DNA of 64,000 nt from Stomoxys calcitrans (lineage: Eukaryota > Arthropoda > Insecta > Diptera > Muscidae). The DNA is taken from positions 1,178,001 through 1,242,000 of the forward strand of contig NC_081552.1 of assembly GCF_963082655.1 (NCBI RefSeq). Direction: 5' to 3'. The first letter of the stretch is position 1. Every line of letters begins with the position of its first letter. Below are positions 48,595 to 59,943 of this stretch, one piece after another. The notes beneath the pieces are model-generated. The model was not told where the DNA came from. It was given only the letters and a program-made list of their open reading frames with translations, and ran no database searches. The position numbers and the translations under genes were made by a program.

Positions 48595-48665
48595 CGGATT
48601 TGTAACCCCACTAACACCAGAGGGATTCGTCTGTCGTTACTGTGGTTCAAAATGGACTCAGAGAG
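48595..48665 (+). repeat. tRNA-SINE body fragment
   Basis: 'ccagagggattcgtctgtcg' with 'ttactgtggttcaaaatggact' matches the body of the SINE 34971-35128. The head is eroded ('atagccggatttgtaacc'). Confidence 0.6.
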
Positions 48666-48692
48666 AAACCCCGGCGAAAACAAACAAATTTC

Positions 48693-49460
48693 ATTTTTTT
48701 TTTATACCCTCCACCATAGGATGGGGGTATACTAATTTCGTCATTCCGTTTGTAACACCTCGAAATATGCGTCTGAGACTCTATCAAGTATATGTATTCT
48801 GTCTGTCGAAAGTACGCTAACTTTCGAAGGAGTAAAGCTAGCCGCTTGAAATTTTGCACAAATATTTTTTATTAGTGTTAAGTATGATTCAAATCGGTTC
48901 ATAATCTTGTATAGCTGTCATATAAACCGATCTTGGATCTTGACTTCTTGAGCCAATAGAGCGCTCAATTCTCATCCCATTTTTCTGTTATGACTTCCAA
49001 TAATTGGCGCAAATCGGTACATAACCTGATATAGCTGCCATATAAACCGATCTGGGATCTTGACTTCTTGAGTCTCTAGAGGGCGCGATTCTTATCCGAA
49101 TTGGCAGAAATTTTGTCCATGACCTTCAACATACGTGTCTAATATGGTCTGCATCGATCAATAGCTTGATACAGCTCCCATATAAACCTATCTCCCGATT
49201 TTGGTTCTTGTGCCCCTATAAGGCGCAATTATTATCCGAATGAACTGAAATATTACACGATGACTTCTACAATATTCAGCATTCATTTATGATCCGAATC
49301 GGACTATAACTTGATATAGCTCCAATAGCATAACAGTTCTTATTCAATATTCTTTGTTCGCCTAAAAGGATATACCGCGCATAGAACTCGACAAATGCGA
49401 TGCATGGTGGAGGATATATAAGATTCGGCCCGGCCGAACTTAGCACGCTCTTACTTGTTT
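48693..49460 (+). repeat. Complete type 1 interspersed element
   Basis: The left end 'tataccctccaccatagg' can fold with 'gatgggggtata'. The right end has a palindrome 'ttcggcccggccgaa' followed by 'cttagcacgctcttacttgtt'. Between are ~175-bp tandem units ('ataaaccgatcttggatctt', 'gcgcaattcttatccgaa'). Fixed ends, a terminal GC palindrome and internal tandem units suit Helentron/DINE-1-like elements. This is inference. Confidence 0.75.
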
Positions 49461-49639
49461 ACTCTCAAATGAACTTTCTCTAGTATCGAACCTAATCTAT
49501 GTCCCATTGTTTACCTCTCATGTATAAAGTCTCTATTTTTGATAACAGTTCATAGATTTTTCGTTCAAGTACCAAAAATCAAACATACCTCTAGACATCT
49601 TAACATGATTGGTTAGTGGTCGACTCTATCATCGTCTAC

Positions 49640-50095
49640 TCTTCAATATTTAGGTGGTTAGGTTGAAAAGAGGGCGTGGCTATTAATCCACTCCATGCCG
49701 CTATGGATATATGTCGGCCTATGAGCTATACTATTTTTTGGTATTTAAAGCAGAGAATTTCGAAAAAAATCTACTCAAAATCCATGTTACTCAAAAAATG
49801 TCTAATTGCTTTCCATGCCAAGCTGCTCCTACGTTGGTTCAAGTGTTATCTTGTGTCCCCACCTAAGCGCCGGAGTCTGTTAGCCGCGAAAGCCAAGCGA
49901 TGTCAAAGGAACTCCAACGTCTCATCATCTTCCACACATGCCTTACACAAGCTATCACTCTTCATCGGCAAGGGCTGCCGCCTCAGTGTACCACACACTG
50001 CTACTACAACAACAACAAGCTATCACTTGCCGCATCTATTCTGTATAAGTGCGTCCGCAGTCTTAGTGTCCCGTAATTTAACCGAATGCTAAAAT
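49640..50095 (-). mobile_element. LINE C-terminal fragment, split by a mini-element
   Basis: The minus strand encodes 'CKACVEDDETLEFL' and then, after a frameshift, 'NRLRRLGG' (49950-49860), a CxxC Cys/His region typical of RNase H-type LINE C-termini. The short element 49960-50017 interrupts it. Confidence 0.65.
49960..50017 (+). mobile_element. 5'-truncated short LINE-derived element with TSD
   Basis: It begins inside P4 of the ribozyme-like head ('ttcatcggcaagggctgccg'), continues 'cctcagtgtaccacacactg' and ends (CTACAACAACAACAA). The flanks repeat CAAGCTATCACT (49948-49959 and 50016-50027); the first CA/CAA overlaps the tail, so the TSD is 9-12 bp, most likely 11. Confidence 0.9.
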
Positions 50096-50099
50096 GTAA

Positions 50100-50970
50100 G
50101 AAAGGGGGAATACTAAATTCGTCATTCCGTTTGTAACACTTCAAAATATCTGACTAGTCGACCTATCCATGTCCGCCCGTCTGTTGAACGCACTCTAACT
50201 TAATGCTAGATGGCTGAAATTTTGCATAAATACTTCTCATAAATGTGGGTCAGTTGGGATTGTAAATGGGCCAAATCGGTCCATTTTTAAATATAGCCGC
50301 CATATAAACCGATCTCCCGATTATACTTCTTAAGCATGGTTTGAATTGGAGATTTCCCGATTTTACCTTTTGAGCCTCTAGCGCAACTCATATCCGATTT
50401 GGCTGAAATTTTGCACGATGACTTTTTCTTATGACCTCTAACAGATGTACCAAGTATGGTCCAAATCGATCCAAAACCTTAAAGAGCTCCTATGTAAACC
50501 AATCTCTCGATTATACTTTTTGGGGCTCTAAAGGCTTTGAGCATTTCTTATCTGATTTGGCTGAGATTTTGCATGATGGCTTTTCCTATGAACTCCAACA
50601 GTGTACCAAGTATGATTCGAATCGGTTCAAAACCTGATATATCTCCCACATAAACCGACCTCCCGATTTTACTCCTGCAGACTCTAGATGGTGTAATTCT
50701 AGTCCGATATGGCTGAAATTTGGCATGATAGGACCTTCAATATAAATTCCATGTACGGCCCAAATCGATCCTTAACCTGATGTAGGTCCTGTATAAACCG
50801 ATTTCTGGATTTGACATCTTGAGAAGCTGCAAAAAGCAAACAAACATATAAAAAATCAATGGGGATTTCTTGTTATGACCACCCACTGTCTGTTTTTAGT
50901 TTCTGCAAATAAAGAGAGGTCGTGCTAAGAACTTGGCGAATTTGATCCATGGTGGTGATCTCATGTACTA
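50100..50970 (+). repeat. Type 1 interspersed element
   Basis: It starts 'gtcattccgtttgtaacac', has ~170-bp units ('atccgatttggctgaaattttgca', shortened; 'cccatataaaccgatc') and ends near 'cgtgctaagaacttgg' and 'gatccatggtggtgat'. Confidence 0.7.
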
Positions 50971-51936
50971 GGCCTTACTAGGCCTTATCTTACAAACTAG
51001 GCCTTACGCCATGCATTTTGCAGCCATATTTGTATGCGGAGCGCAATGATGCCAACAATTTACCAACAAAAAGAGTAAAATTTTGTTCAAAACAGAGTTA
51101 AAAATCACAAACTTTTGCAAATAGTTGTAAAGTTTTAACGAAACGTGGTAGCTTAGCAATAGAATTCTAGATCAAAAATCCATAAAGATCACATCCGGCG
51201 CACGATTTAACGCAAAATAATGGGGCACCCGTCCAGCTGGTGAATTGGTTGACTCCATAGAACGCGTAGTTCAAATTCTGGCTAGAACCTCAGAAAAAAA
51301 TTTTCAGTTGTGGGTTTTCTTTCATTCAGTTGTGATTTTCCTCTCATTAGTGATATACACAGCTATTTAAGACTTTTCTACAAAGACTTTCTTAAATCGG
51401 ATTTTCCCTAAATCGGACTGCATGCATTGATATGAACGAAGTATCTCCTTTACCGTAATCGAATGTTTGTGGGAAAATTTAAGTTAAATGTGATATGCTA
51501 CGACACAAAGGGTAAAAAGCACTAAATAGAAGGGCAAAAAGCTTCCATTCAGGGCCTTTTTTCGTTTGGGCCACTAGGTGATACCTTTTCGAGTTTTTGG
51601 TGACCTAAAAACCACAAAGTGTAGCGCGAAACGCACTATGTTGGCATCCATGGTGGAGCGTTACCTCCTCGCAAGTTCACTCCGGTCCATAGGACCGATC
51701 GTCGCGGGAACATTATAGCCATTGGTTATTTACAGGCGCTAATAACTCGCCTTGTCATATCAAGTGTCACAGGCGCTCAGTATTTAAGCAAGAGTCGGTG
51801 CCGGCCTACTTTGCACTGAGACTCTTCACTCGATACCGCTGAGTGTCCGCGACTGCTGTTGCAGCTACTCCAAAAACGGAGTAATACAATATCCGCAACC
51901 TGTGGACGCGGCCGGTAACTCCCAGTTGAGCTTCTC
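50971..51936. other. Stretch without a gene; possible SINE trace at 51228
   Basis: 'gggcacccgtccagctggtg' (51223-51242) followed by 'gtagttcaaattctggc' (51267-51283) has tRNA-like A and B box spacing, so it may be a decayed tRNA-derived SINE. The rest shows nothing recognisable. Confidence 0.4.
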
Positions 51937-52036
51937 GTAGTTGTAGCAGTGTGGTATACACTGAGGCGGCAGCTCTTGCCGATGAAGAACTCGTTCGGGT
52001 CAATCCAGTACGTACAACTTGCTGCCATGGGATTGA
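51937..52036 (-). mobile_element. Short LINE-derived element with ribozyme-like head (reversed)
   Basis: On the minus strand, from 52036: TCAATCC pairs perfectly with GGATTGA (P1). GGCAGC pairs with GCTGCC (P2). P3 is AGT/ACT instead of GGT/ACC, a paired change. P4 is partly eroded, and CAAG follows. The tail is short ('ctgctacaactac'). Confidence 0.82.
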
Positions 52037-52059
52037 GCAGAGTTCCTGGATCTGGCCAC

Positions 52060-52123
52060 TCAACAGAATCAAGCAGACGAAAGATAGAACACAACAAACT
52101 GTTACAACAACAACAACGATGTA
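52060..52123 (+). mobile_element. 3' tail of the LINE, head-to-head with the mini-element
   Basis: 'cagaatcaagcagacgaaag' plus 'atagaacacaacaaactgtt' and (ACAACA) equal the 3' ends of 12343-15285 and 20155-20593. It lies 23 bp from the 5' end of the reversed mini-element. Confidence 0.8.
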
Positions 52124-53550
52124 TGGCACACAAATCGGAGCACAGAGTTCTAACCCGGGCAGTGCTTTGACTATAAGCACTGTGTAGGGAGGGGACAATT
52201 TCTTTTCTAAGAACCACAGTGGTATGGACCAATTTATTCTTTTCCAATCTAAAAACAAAAGGAATTTGTATAAAGTGATGCCACAAACTGTAAAGCGCAC
52301 TGCGGACGGAGGCCATGGGTTTGATTTCCACCAGAAGCTTTGGTTACTGGGCTATCGATAGACTCCAATTTGTCCATGAAACTGTACACCACAATAATCC
52401 TGGGAGCTGTTCTAAGGCTGCGTTTGTTGAAATTCTATGCTCCTCCTTGAAGTGGAAACGTCTCTTCCATCACATGTTGTATCCCAATGTGTTCTAGCAC
52501 ATATCCTCATTGTTGGGGCATTTCTGTCGAAGTCTTCGTGTATTGGATATTGAAATTCCTGGTTTACTTTAAAGCAACACAATTCAGCTTTGAGTTGTGC
52601 GACTCGGAAATGCTTGGGAGTAAGTTTCTCATGTGAAACTTTCAGCTGCATTGTGTAAATATAACCCATAGAAACTGCAAAGCTCTTGGTTTTGGTGCGG
52701 GTGTGTTGTGTCCTATGTTGGTGGTCCCAAAAGCAAATACGTCTGTTTGTGACTGTGCGCGTGTATATGTGTGTAGTAATTTAGTTCGCTATTTAATAAA
52801 TGTCTTTACCCATTTTACATATCGTTGTATGTAATTATTTAAAGTATGTTTGTATGTATGTATGTGTATACAATATTGTTTTCTAGTTTTAAATACGAAT
52901 TACAGCAACATATCTCTTATCTGTATGTATGTATGTATGTATATCTATGTTTATAAGCGAGTGTCATGAAAACGACAACAAAATGTGAATGCAAAAACTC
53001 TATAAAAATCATTAAAAAAAAAAAAATTAAAATATTATAGCAACATATTCGTGTGATGCTGCATCATAAATTGGGAATGGTTGCTTGAACTTAAGGCAAC
53101 TCTCCACATATAGCTGCTCAGTCAGGCAATGTGGTGACTATTCTTAGCACTTTGAATCAGTCCGGGCTGATTACGGCTGAAATACCTGCAGCTGAAGAAA
53201 AAAGGCCTCATTACTAATCTTTGCTATCGAATTGTTGTGGTTATTCTTTTGTTTTTGTTGTGTATGTATGTATATGTTAATGTATGTAAGTACAGAGGAA
53301 AAATAATTAAAATAGAATCGATTCTAGTTATTTTTGTAATTATTCTCAAATCAATTGCCATATTAAAACCTATGAATATTTACAAGTTAAAATAAATGAT
53401 CAAAAACAAAAAAAAAAAAAAAGAAAAGAAAACAAGCGAAGCTATCATTTTATTTATTTATTTTTTTTTTAACGGGATGCTGCCATGCAGGATATTTGTC
53501 CAGCTAAGGAATTTAAATGCTTCTAATCAAAGAATGGCATAACAAGCAAC
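52124..53550. other. Stretch with no recognisable gene
   Basis: It contains GTAT/TGTA microsatellites (52850-52865 and 52922-52942) and poly(A)/poly(T) runs (53408-53425 and 53460-53471). 'ccaccagaagctttggttact' near 52328 weakly resembles the SINE body. No gene. Confidence 0.45.
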
Positions 53551-55588
53551 TTTTTATACCCTACACCACCACTGTGGTTCAGGGTATTATAGATTTGTGC
53601 ATTTGTTTACAACGCATAGAAGGAGAAGAGCTAGACCCATTGATAAGTATACCGATCGTCTCAGAATCACTTTCTGATTCGATTTAGTCTGTGAGTCCAT
53701 GTATTCTTGCAATCAAAGTGCAGGTCGTATTTGTTGTCCGATTGTCACGAAATTTTGCACATGTCACTTTTTTGGCCTAAGGACAAACGCTATTGATTTT
53801 GAAAAAAAATCGGTTCAAATTTAGATATAGCTCCCATATATATCTTTCATCCGATATGGCTTTATAAGGCTGTAGAAGCCACAATTTTCGTCCGATCTTT
53901 ACAAAATTTAGCATTGGATAGTTTATTTGAGGTGTACATATGTGTGCAAAATTTCATATAAATCGGTTTAGATTTAGATATAGCTCCCATATATATCTTT
54001 CATCCGATATGGACTTTTATGGCTGTAGAAGCCACAGTTTTAGTCCTATCTTTAAAATATTTTGCGGGAGGTGTTTTATTTGACGTCCTAATATTCAATT
54101 CAATGGTTCTTTATTTCATATAACGTTATAATATGTATAAAACAATTTTACAAAAAATATCTTATTGATAATAAAGAATTTTACAGCATGGTTTATAATT
54201 AAACCGTCTGCCGGAGTATTGAGTTATTATATTTTTCTGTTTAATTTTATTCTTAATTAGTAATTAAACTCTTCTATTAACATATTTCTATATTTTCTTG
54301 CTTCCTTTAAGAAGTTAAGTAAATTCACCCAGCAAAAACCTTCACCACCATTTAGTATGCTAATAATTTCGGTTTGATCCAATAGAGTTCTATTAAAATG
54401 TCTAACTCTCATATTTGCTAATACTGGACAGCGGCCAATGAAATGGACTAAATTTTCTGCTTTTCCCAAATTACACAATGAACATCTTTGTTCATTCGAG
54501 GTCCTATATTTATTAAAGTTCAACCACATTAGATCACCTCTAGCTTTCAGAATCAAAGTTATTTGTTCTTGGCTGAATTTTTCTGTGCAATACATCCTAA
54601 TATGTGTGGAAAATTTCATAAAAATCGGTCCAGATTTAGGTATAGCTCCCATATATATCTTTCATCCAATATGGACGTTTAAGGCTGTAGAAGCCACAAT
54701 TTTTTACCGATCTTTACAAAATTTGGCATGGGGTGTTTTGTTTGAAGTCTTCATATGTGTGCAAAATTTCAAAAAAATCGGTCCAGATTTAGATATAGCT
54801 CCCATATATATGTATCGCTCGATTTGCACTTAAATGGCCGTAGTAGCTAAAATTTTCAACCGATCTGCACAAAATGTGGAATAGACTGTTTTGTTATTGA
54901 CCTTAACATATCTGGAAAATTTCATTTAAATCGGTTGGGATTTAGATACAGCTTCCATATATATCTTTCATCCGATTTGAACTATTATGGCTGTAGAAGC
55001 CACGATCTTCACCAAATTTGGCGTGGAGTCGTTTTTGTGAAGTCTCAATGTATGTGCAAAATTTCATAAAAATCGATTCAGATTTAGATATAGCTCCCAT
55101 ATATATCTTTCATCCGATTTGGCCTTTTAAGGCTGCAGAAGCCACAATTTTCCTCCGATTTTGCATGAGCCGATTAAATTGAAGTTGCAATACGTGCCCA
55201 AAATTTCATTAAAACCAGTCCTAATTTAGATATAGCTCCAATGTGTACATTTCATCCGATATGGACTTTTAAGGCAGTAAAATCCACAATTTTGGTCACA
55301 GCTCTGCGTGAGATGTTCTATTTCATGTCCCATTATGGTCATTAAAATTGGCACCGGTTTCGATATAACTCCCATATAATCTTCTATCCGATATGGCCTT
55401 TTAAAGATGTAGAAATCCAAATCTATTGTCCTATGGTAGGAAAATCTTACAAGGTTCTAAATTGCTACTTCAAAGTCTGACTAGATTTCGAGATAAGTTC
55501 TATATAAAAAGTACTACATGCAATAGGTGGTGTAGGGTATTATATAGTCGGCACCGCCCGTCTTTTGCCTTTCCTTACTGGTTTTTAT
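53551..55588 (+). repeat. Complete type 2 interspersed element with tandem units
   Basis: The left end is 'tttttataccctacaccacc' with 'ggttcagggtattat'. The right end is 'tggtgtagggtattatatag', then 'tcggcaccgcccg' and 'gcctttccttactgg'. Inside are ~150-bp units ('agatatagctcccatatata', 'tttcatccgatatgg', 'tgtagaagccacaattttc'). A LINE fragment is nested at 54095-54594. The frames seen inside are periodic artefacts. Confidence 0.8.
54095..54594 (-). mobile_element. 5'-truncated LINE insertion with 9-bp TSD
   Basis: A 500-bp insert inside the type 2 array, flanked by TCCTAATAT (54086-54094 and 54595-54603). The minus strand encodes 'RGDLMWLNFNKYRTSNEQRC' and 'CSLCNLGKAENLVHFIGRC', a CxxC...H...C LINE C-terminus, then a ~130-bp 3' region ending near 'aaataaagaaccattg'. 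The open frame here is a true fragment, not a host gene. Confidence 0.88.
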
Positions 55589-55610
55589 TATTTTTATGGT
55601 TACCCTTTAG

Positions 55611-56330
55611 GTGGAACGTCCTCATCGCTCCGCCACAAGGGAACTGCAAACTAATGTAGATATCCGACCCATAGACATACAGATTAAGTGTGAGACAGCA
55701 GCTATGAGACTTGATGGCAGAATGGATAGAGAACAAGAGCAGGTCATAGCGTCGCTGTATAGTCGAAACCTGGATGGAATAGAAGAGGTTTCCGATCGCA
55801 TACCTCAGATGACACTTGATGTCGAGTGCGAGACATTGTTGCCAGAGGCACAGTTTTGGATTGACGGAGATCATGCTACACAGATGGATCAAAGCTAGAG
55901 GACAGAGTCGGCCTGGAGGTCTACATTGCGAACCCAGGGACTGAGATTTGTTTTCGACTGCCTACTGGCCATTAGTGCAATAACAACCAAGACGGTAAAG
56001 TCACGAACAGTCTTTGAGAATAGCTCGTTTGGGTGCCGGACGATTTGGCAATGAAGGTCAGGGGACTGCAGTCGATAAACTTGGATAACCCGAAGCCGAA
56101 GCTGAAAGATAGTAAGAAGGAGGTCAGTATAGCTTTCGGTATCATAACGGGACTCATGGGACTACGAGCAAGTGATATGTTTGTGTAGGGCATGCGGCTC
56201 TGAAGACTTAAAGTCACCGGCACTTAAGTGGGGACACAATGCCAGACATGAACCAACTTAGAGACGTGGTATGGAAAACATTTGTAAGTAAGTTAGTAGC
56301 ACAGAACTGCATGCGGACTCTTGTAGACGT
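55611..56330 (+). mobile_element. RNase H-type LINE, C-terminal fragment
   Basis: An open piece (55611-55898) ends 'FWIDGDHATQMDQS'. Later frames give 'RTESGLEVYIANPGTEICFRLP' type text (about 55900-55965, shortened), 'GSKKEVSIAFGIITG' type text, and a Cys/His end. Together these match an RNase H domain and C-terminal finger. Stops and frameshifts throughout. Confidence 0.7.
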
Positions 56331-56919
56331 CTAATGTACTCTGCACATCTCATTTGTTTAAAATTGATCTCTATAAATTGTTTTTCATTTTCTTTTTGTC
56401 ATTTTTCAATTATATGCTGATGCCATTAATATGTTATAGTATATAGATAATTTTTTTTAGATATTTGTTGTTGCGATTGAATTGCTTTTGATTATCAATG
56501 TTTGAGAAAGTTTTTTTAATTCAAATCTCTTGTGCCTCTCCGCCATAGCGTTTTTATTTTTATTTTGATGTCTTCTAGTGAAAGTCTTGGTCCAATAATA
56601 AGTTGTAACTCAGTCATTAAATCAGTCCTCGCTCCTTATTTTAATGGCCTTAAGGTTGCTCACATGTTGCTTGATGAGCTCAGATTGCTTTTAAGAGATA
56701 ATGTGTTTGACATTTTTGCGGTTTCTGAGACTTGGCTTAATCGAGATATTAATGACGAATCACTTAATATTCCATGCTATAGGATATGTAGAAATGACCG
56801 TGAGGTTCAAAGTAGAGGTGGAGGAGTTTGCATTTATTTGTTTAAACAGTTTAACTATAAAAATGTTACAAAAATATCTTTAAATGGATGTGAATGTCTA
56901 TTATTTTTGCTCTATAGTC

Positions 56920-57660
56920 TCTTACGTGATTTTTGCGGGTTGTTAGGGTCAATATGTTTGAAAATGCAAATAAAACAAGTTTATTTTATCCTTTTCTCAA
57001 CGTTTCGTCGGTTTTTTTCCGACTTTTTCAAGAGTTTATTTAGTGAAATCTATTAACAAGAGACGCATTTAAAATATGTTGTTCTGTTTTGTTGTGCTTA
57101 CATTTGCATCATTCTCTTAATTTATTAAAAAACTAGACATTACGACACATTTATAATAAATAAAATGTAAAATATTGCAGCGACAAATTTAAAACTAATT
57201 TCACAGAACTATGTTTACACTCTAAACTATTGCAACGGAGTACTGTAGCTTTGTATTATCTTTGTCCTCTTTCGTGTTCATCGACTTCTCTATCCTCTGT
57301 TGTATACGTAAACTTTCAAGAGTATACCTCTTATTTTCATTTCTCTCTCTCTCTCTCTCTGTCAAGAATTCCGACAGCTTTGAAGTCAATGTTGTGTCCC
57401 GTCTCTTTAATATGTTGTGATAAAGCTGTGCTTTCTCTGCCTTTCTTGATGTCTGCTTCGTGTTCTGTCATTCGTATTTTCAGTTTTCGTCGAGTGGTGC
57501 CGACATAACACATATTGCATTGTTCCCCATCTTTGCCATTGCACGTCAATTCGTTAACTACATTGTCTAGTTGGAGTTTGTCTGCTTTGGTAGTTGTTGT
57601 TGTGAACAGCTTTTGTAGTGTGTGGTTTGATTTGTATGCGATTGTTCTTTTTTCACTTTC
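56920..57660 (-). mobile_element. Penelope-like element, 3' part with GIY-YIG domain
   Basis: The minus strand from about 57650 reads 'RTIAYKSNHTLQKLF', then a C..C finger 'CNGKDGEQCNMC' and the GIY-YIG-like core 'YVGTTRRKLKIRMTEHEADI' (57490-57430), then 'ALSQHIKETGHNIDFKAV'. A TC/GA run (57341-57362) follows. This C-terminal endonuclease is diagnostic of Penelope-like elements. The 3' region runs to about 56920 and holds a stem-loop at 57001-57025. It is inserted in a LINE endonuclease. Confidence 0.85.
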
Positions 57661-58338
57661 TCTGTTTGATGCAGGTAATGCTAAGTTTTTATTTGGTGTT
57701 GTTTATCTCGCAAATGGTAACATTTTCGAAGAGGATACTTGTGAGATCTTCGTGTATTGTCTTAGTAGGCGGCTTAAACAATAATTTGTTTAACGTTGCT
57801 GGAGCTAGTTCCTTACGTGATTTATGCACTAGGCTTAATTTGACTTTAGTTCATAACTTAAAGCCCACTCATTTTAACTTAGGGACGTGTTCAACATCCT
57901 TGCTTTCCTATTCTGTTGATTGGACTCTGCCGCTTCTTAGCTCAGGATGTGTTAGCACTTGCGCTTTATGTGTCAATGAGGATGTGATCGAGATGAACAA
58001 TTATTTTGTTGGAGATTATTCTAATGATTTAGATGACGCGGACTTAGATAATATTTTTGAATCAGACGACTAATTTTCTTTTCGATGTGTACGAATAGAT
58101 GAGGTTCTGGTAGCTTTGAACAAAGTGAGGTCTGGTTCTATAGGAGTTGACGAAATTCCGGTACGTTTTATTAAAATAATTTTTCCTAATATATCTCATT
58201 TTATCTAAGACTTAATAAATTGCATCTTTATAACGTGTACTTTGCCTAGGGCCTGGAAAAAGGCACGTATTGCTCCTAACCCCAAATCGAGAAATGTTAG
58301 CGGGCCTCATGATCTTAGACCAATCTCCAAATTGCCAG

Positions 58339-58600
58339 CTGATTGGAACCTCACAAGAAAGGAGACAAGACGGAATGTGCCAACTATAAAGAAATAAATC
58401 TCCTAAACACGGTGGTACACGCAAACCGGGAAGACCAAAAGCCCTATGGAAAGATCAACTGGTGGGAGACACCTCGAAACTTAGTGTCAGGGATTTTAGA
58501 ATGAGCGCAGAAGATCGAGGCGCTTGGATCGCTATTCTACGTCCGGCTAGAGGAACAAAAGTTTTGTCATAGCCAATTAAGGCAAAGTAAGTAACTTATA
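58339..58600 (+). mobile_element. Fragments of a second reverse transcriptase (RTE-like)
   Basis: 'KKGDKTECANYKEINLLN' (58350-58403) is an RT motif; it passes directly to 'KPGRPKALWKDQLVGDT' and 'VRDFRMSAEDRGAWIAI' (58425-58535), a C-terminal block of endonuclease-RT elements. The core between is deleted. It interrupts the surrounding LINE. Confidence 0.65.
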
Positions 58601-58800
58601 CACGCCCATAAGGTTGGTAAGGCTGGAATACCAGTACCATTATGTACAGCTTTTATTTTCTCTAGACCAACAAGAACAACAAATACATATAACACGAATC
58701 GCGAGCTCTTTGTATGCCAGATCGTATCTAGTCAGAGTTGTACGTTGTTGGAATAGATTGCCTTATGACTTGAGAATTTTTCGCAGTCTGTGTTTCGGTT

Positions 58801-59827
58801 GAAATTGTTGAAGCACTTCCCATAACTCTCTAATTGCTACATTCGGACTTTTGGTATCTGTGGTTATAACTACTAGGATATTTTTTTTACTATATACCAT
58901 AGATTCAACTTTTATGTGACATGGCTGGGTAGCCTCAAAGATTTTTGATATTTTTTTTTCTTTTTCATTTAGTTTAAGTAATTCATGAGATTTATACTCA
59001 GGTTTTTTTCTACGTAACATGGATTTTTTGGTATTAATGAATAACTAAATAAATAAATTCCGGACTTAAGATTTGTTTCGAGGTTACTTTTTAATTTTTA
59101 GAGCGCACAAAAATCCGATTACTGACTTGGGTGTATGCCCATAGTGGCATGGGACGGACTAATATCGGCACCCTCTTTTCGACCTTACCTAACCCTAACC
59201 CTATGGTTGCCCAAAGCTTTTTTGATTGGGGTGTTTTGAAAAGTTCAACGATTTTCAGCTGAGATTATCAGTTTTTTTTTGCTTTTTAGGAACAAAATTC
59301 TCTTGCTTGGAAGATCTCCTACAAAAACGAAATGTTTGTATTTCCTTTGGTCTTTTTGGCTTTGGAAGGTCTTCTTGCAGATGTGTTCTTAACATTCGAA
59401 AAATTACGTTAAATGATTCGTTTCGAATTCTGGCAACAACATTAGAAAAACTTTAGCCCTGATTTTCTCCCCCTTCGTCACTAGCGCCATTTGGCAGGCG
59501 GATCTTTCGTCATAAAGCTAAAAGAATTGAATAGGAGAAACCCTAATGGTAAGAGAGATGTCTTCAGGCAAATGCAACGCAACTTATTTCCTCAACTATG
59601 TTGTAATTTGATTTAATAATAGACACGTCTCTCTCTTCGTTCTATAATTTTATATATATTATGCATGTTTAATAGTTTATACTAAAACTATATAGCAATT
59701 ACAATACAATTACAGTTAAGTGATACGATACAAAGCAAATACTTTTAACATTTCTTATCCAACTTTGGTTTTATCCATATACAGTGGTGGCAAAAGTCTC
59801 AGCGGATGGTGTATCTTTCGAACTCCA
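58801..59827. other. Stretch with no recognisable gene
   Basis: The minus-strand frame 58763-59020 is Lys-rich and may be a retroelement ORF1 piece, but I cannot name it. The rest is AT-rich and shows nothing. Confidence 0.4.
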
Positions 59828-59833
59828 TTTATT
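59828..59833 (-). terminator. Poly(A) signal candidate for Trpml
   Basis: TTTATT on the plus strand is AATAAA on the minus strand, about 110 bp past the Trpml stop. Confidence 0.5.
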
Positions 59834-59943
59834 ATTCCTATGTACATACATATCTTACACATGTAACAAAACATTGAGCTAGTTAACTACGATACGACAC
59901 AATAAAGGCAAACAATTCCATGATGAAGTTGACAGCATTCACT

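Larger units (their letters stand above)
56560..58800 (+). mobile_element. Jockey/CR1-like LINE remnant split by other elements
   Basis: Endonuclease half: 'LLLRDNVFDIFAVSETWLN' then 'RICRNDREVQSRGGGVCIY' (56685-56840). After an inserted Penelope-like piece it resumes with 'FLFGVVYLANGN' (57687-57722) and 'LRDLCTRLNLTLVHNLKPTH' (57812-57871). The RT start 'VLVALNKVRSGSIGVDEIP' (58100-58158) and 'RKARIAPNPKSRN'-like text follow. A C-terminal 'LYARSYLVRVVRCWNRLPYD' (58712-58771) closes it. It is broken by deletions and insertions. Confidence 0.75.

Noticed and set aside
56532..57056. Host gene of 174 aa
   Set aside because: The first part is a LINE endonuclease; the last ~50 residues come from reading into the 3' part of a Penelope-like element.
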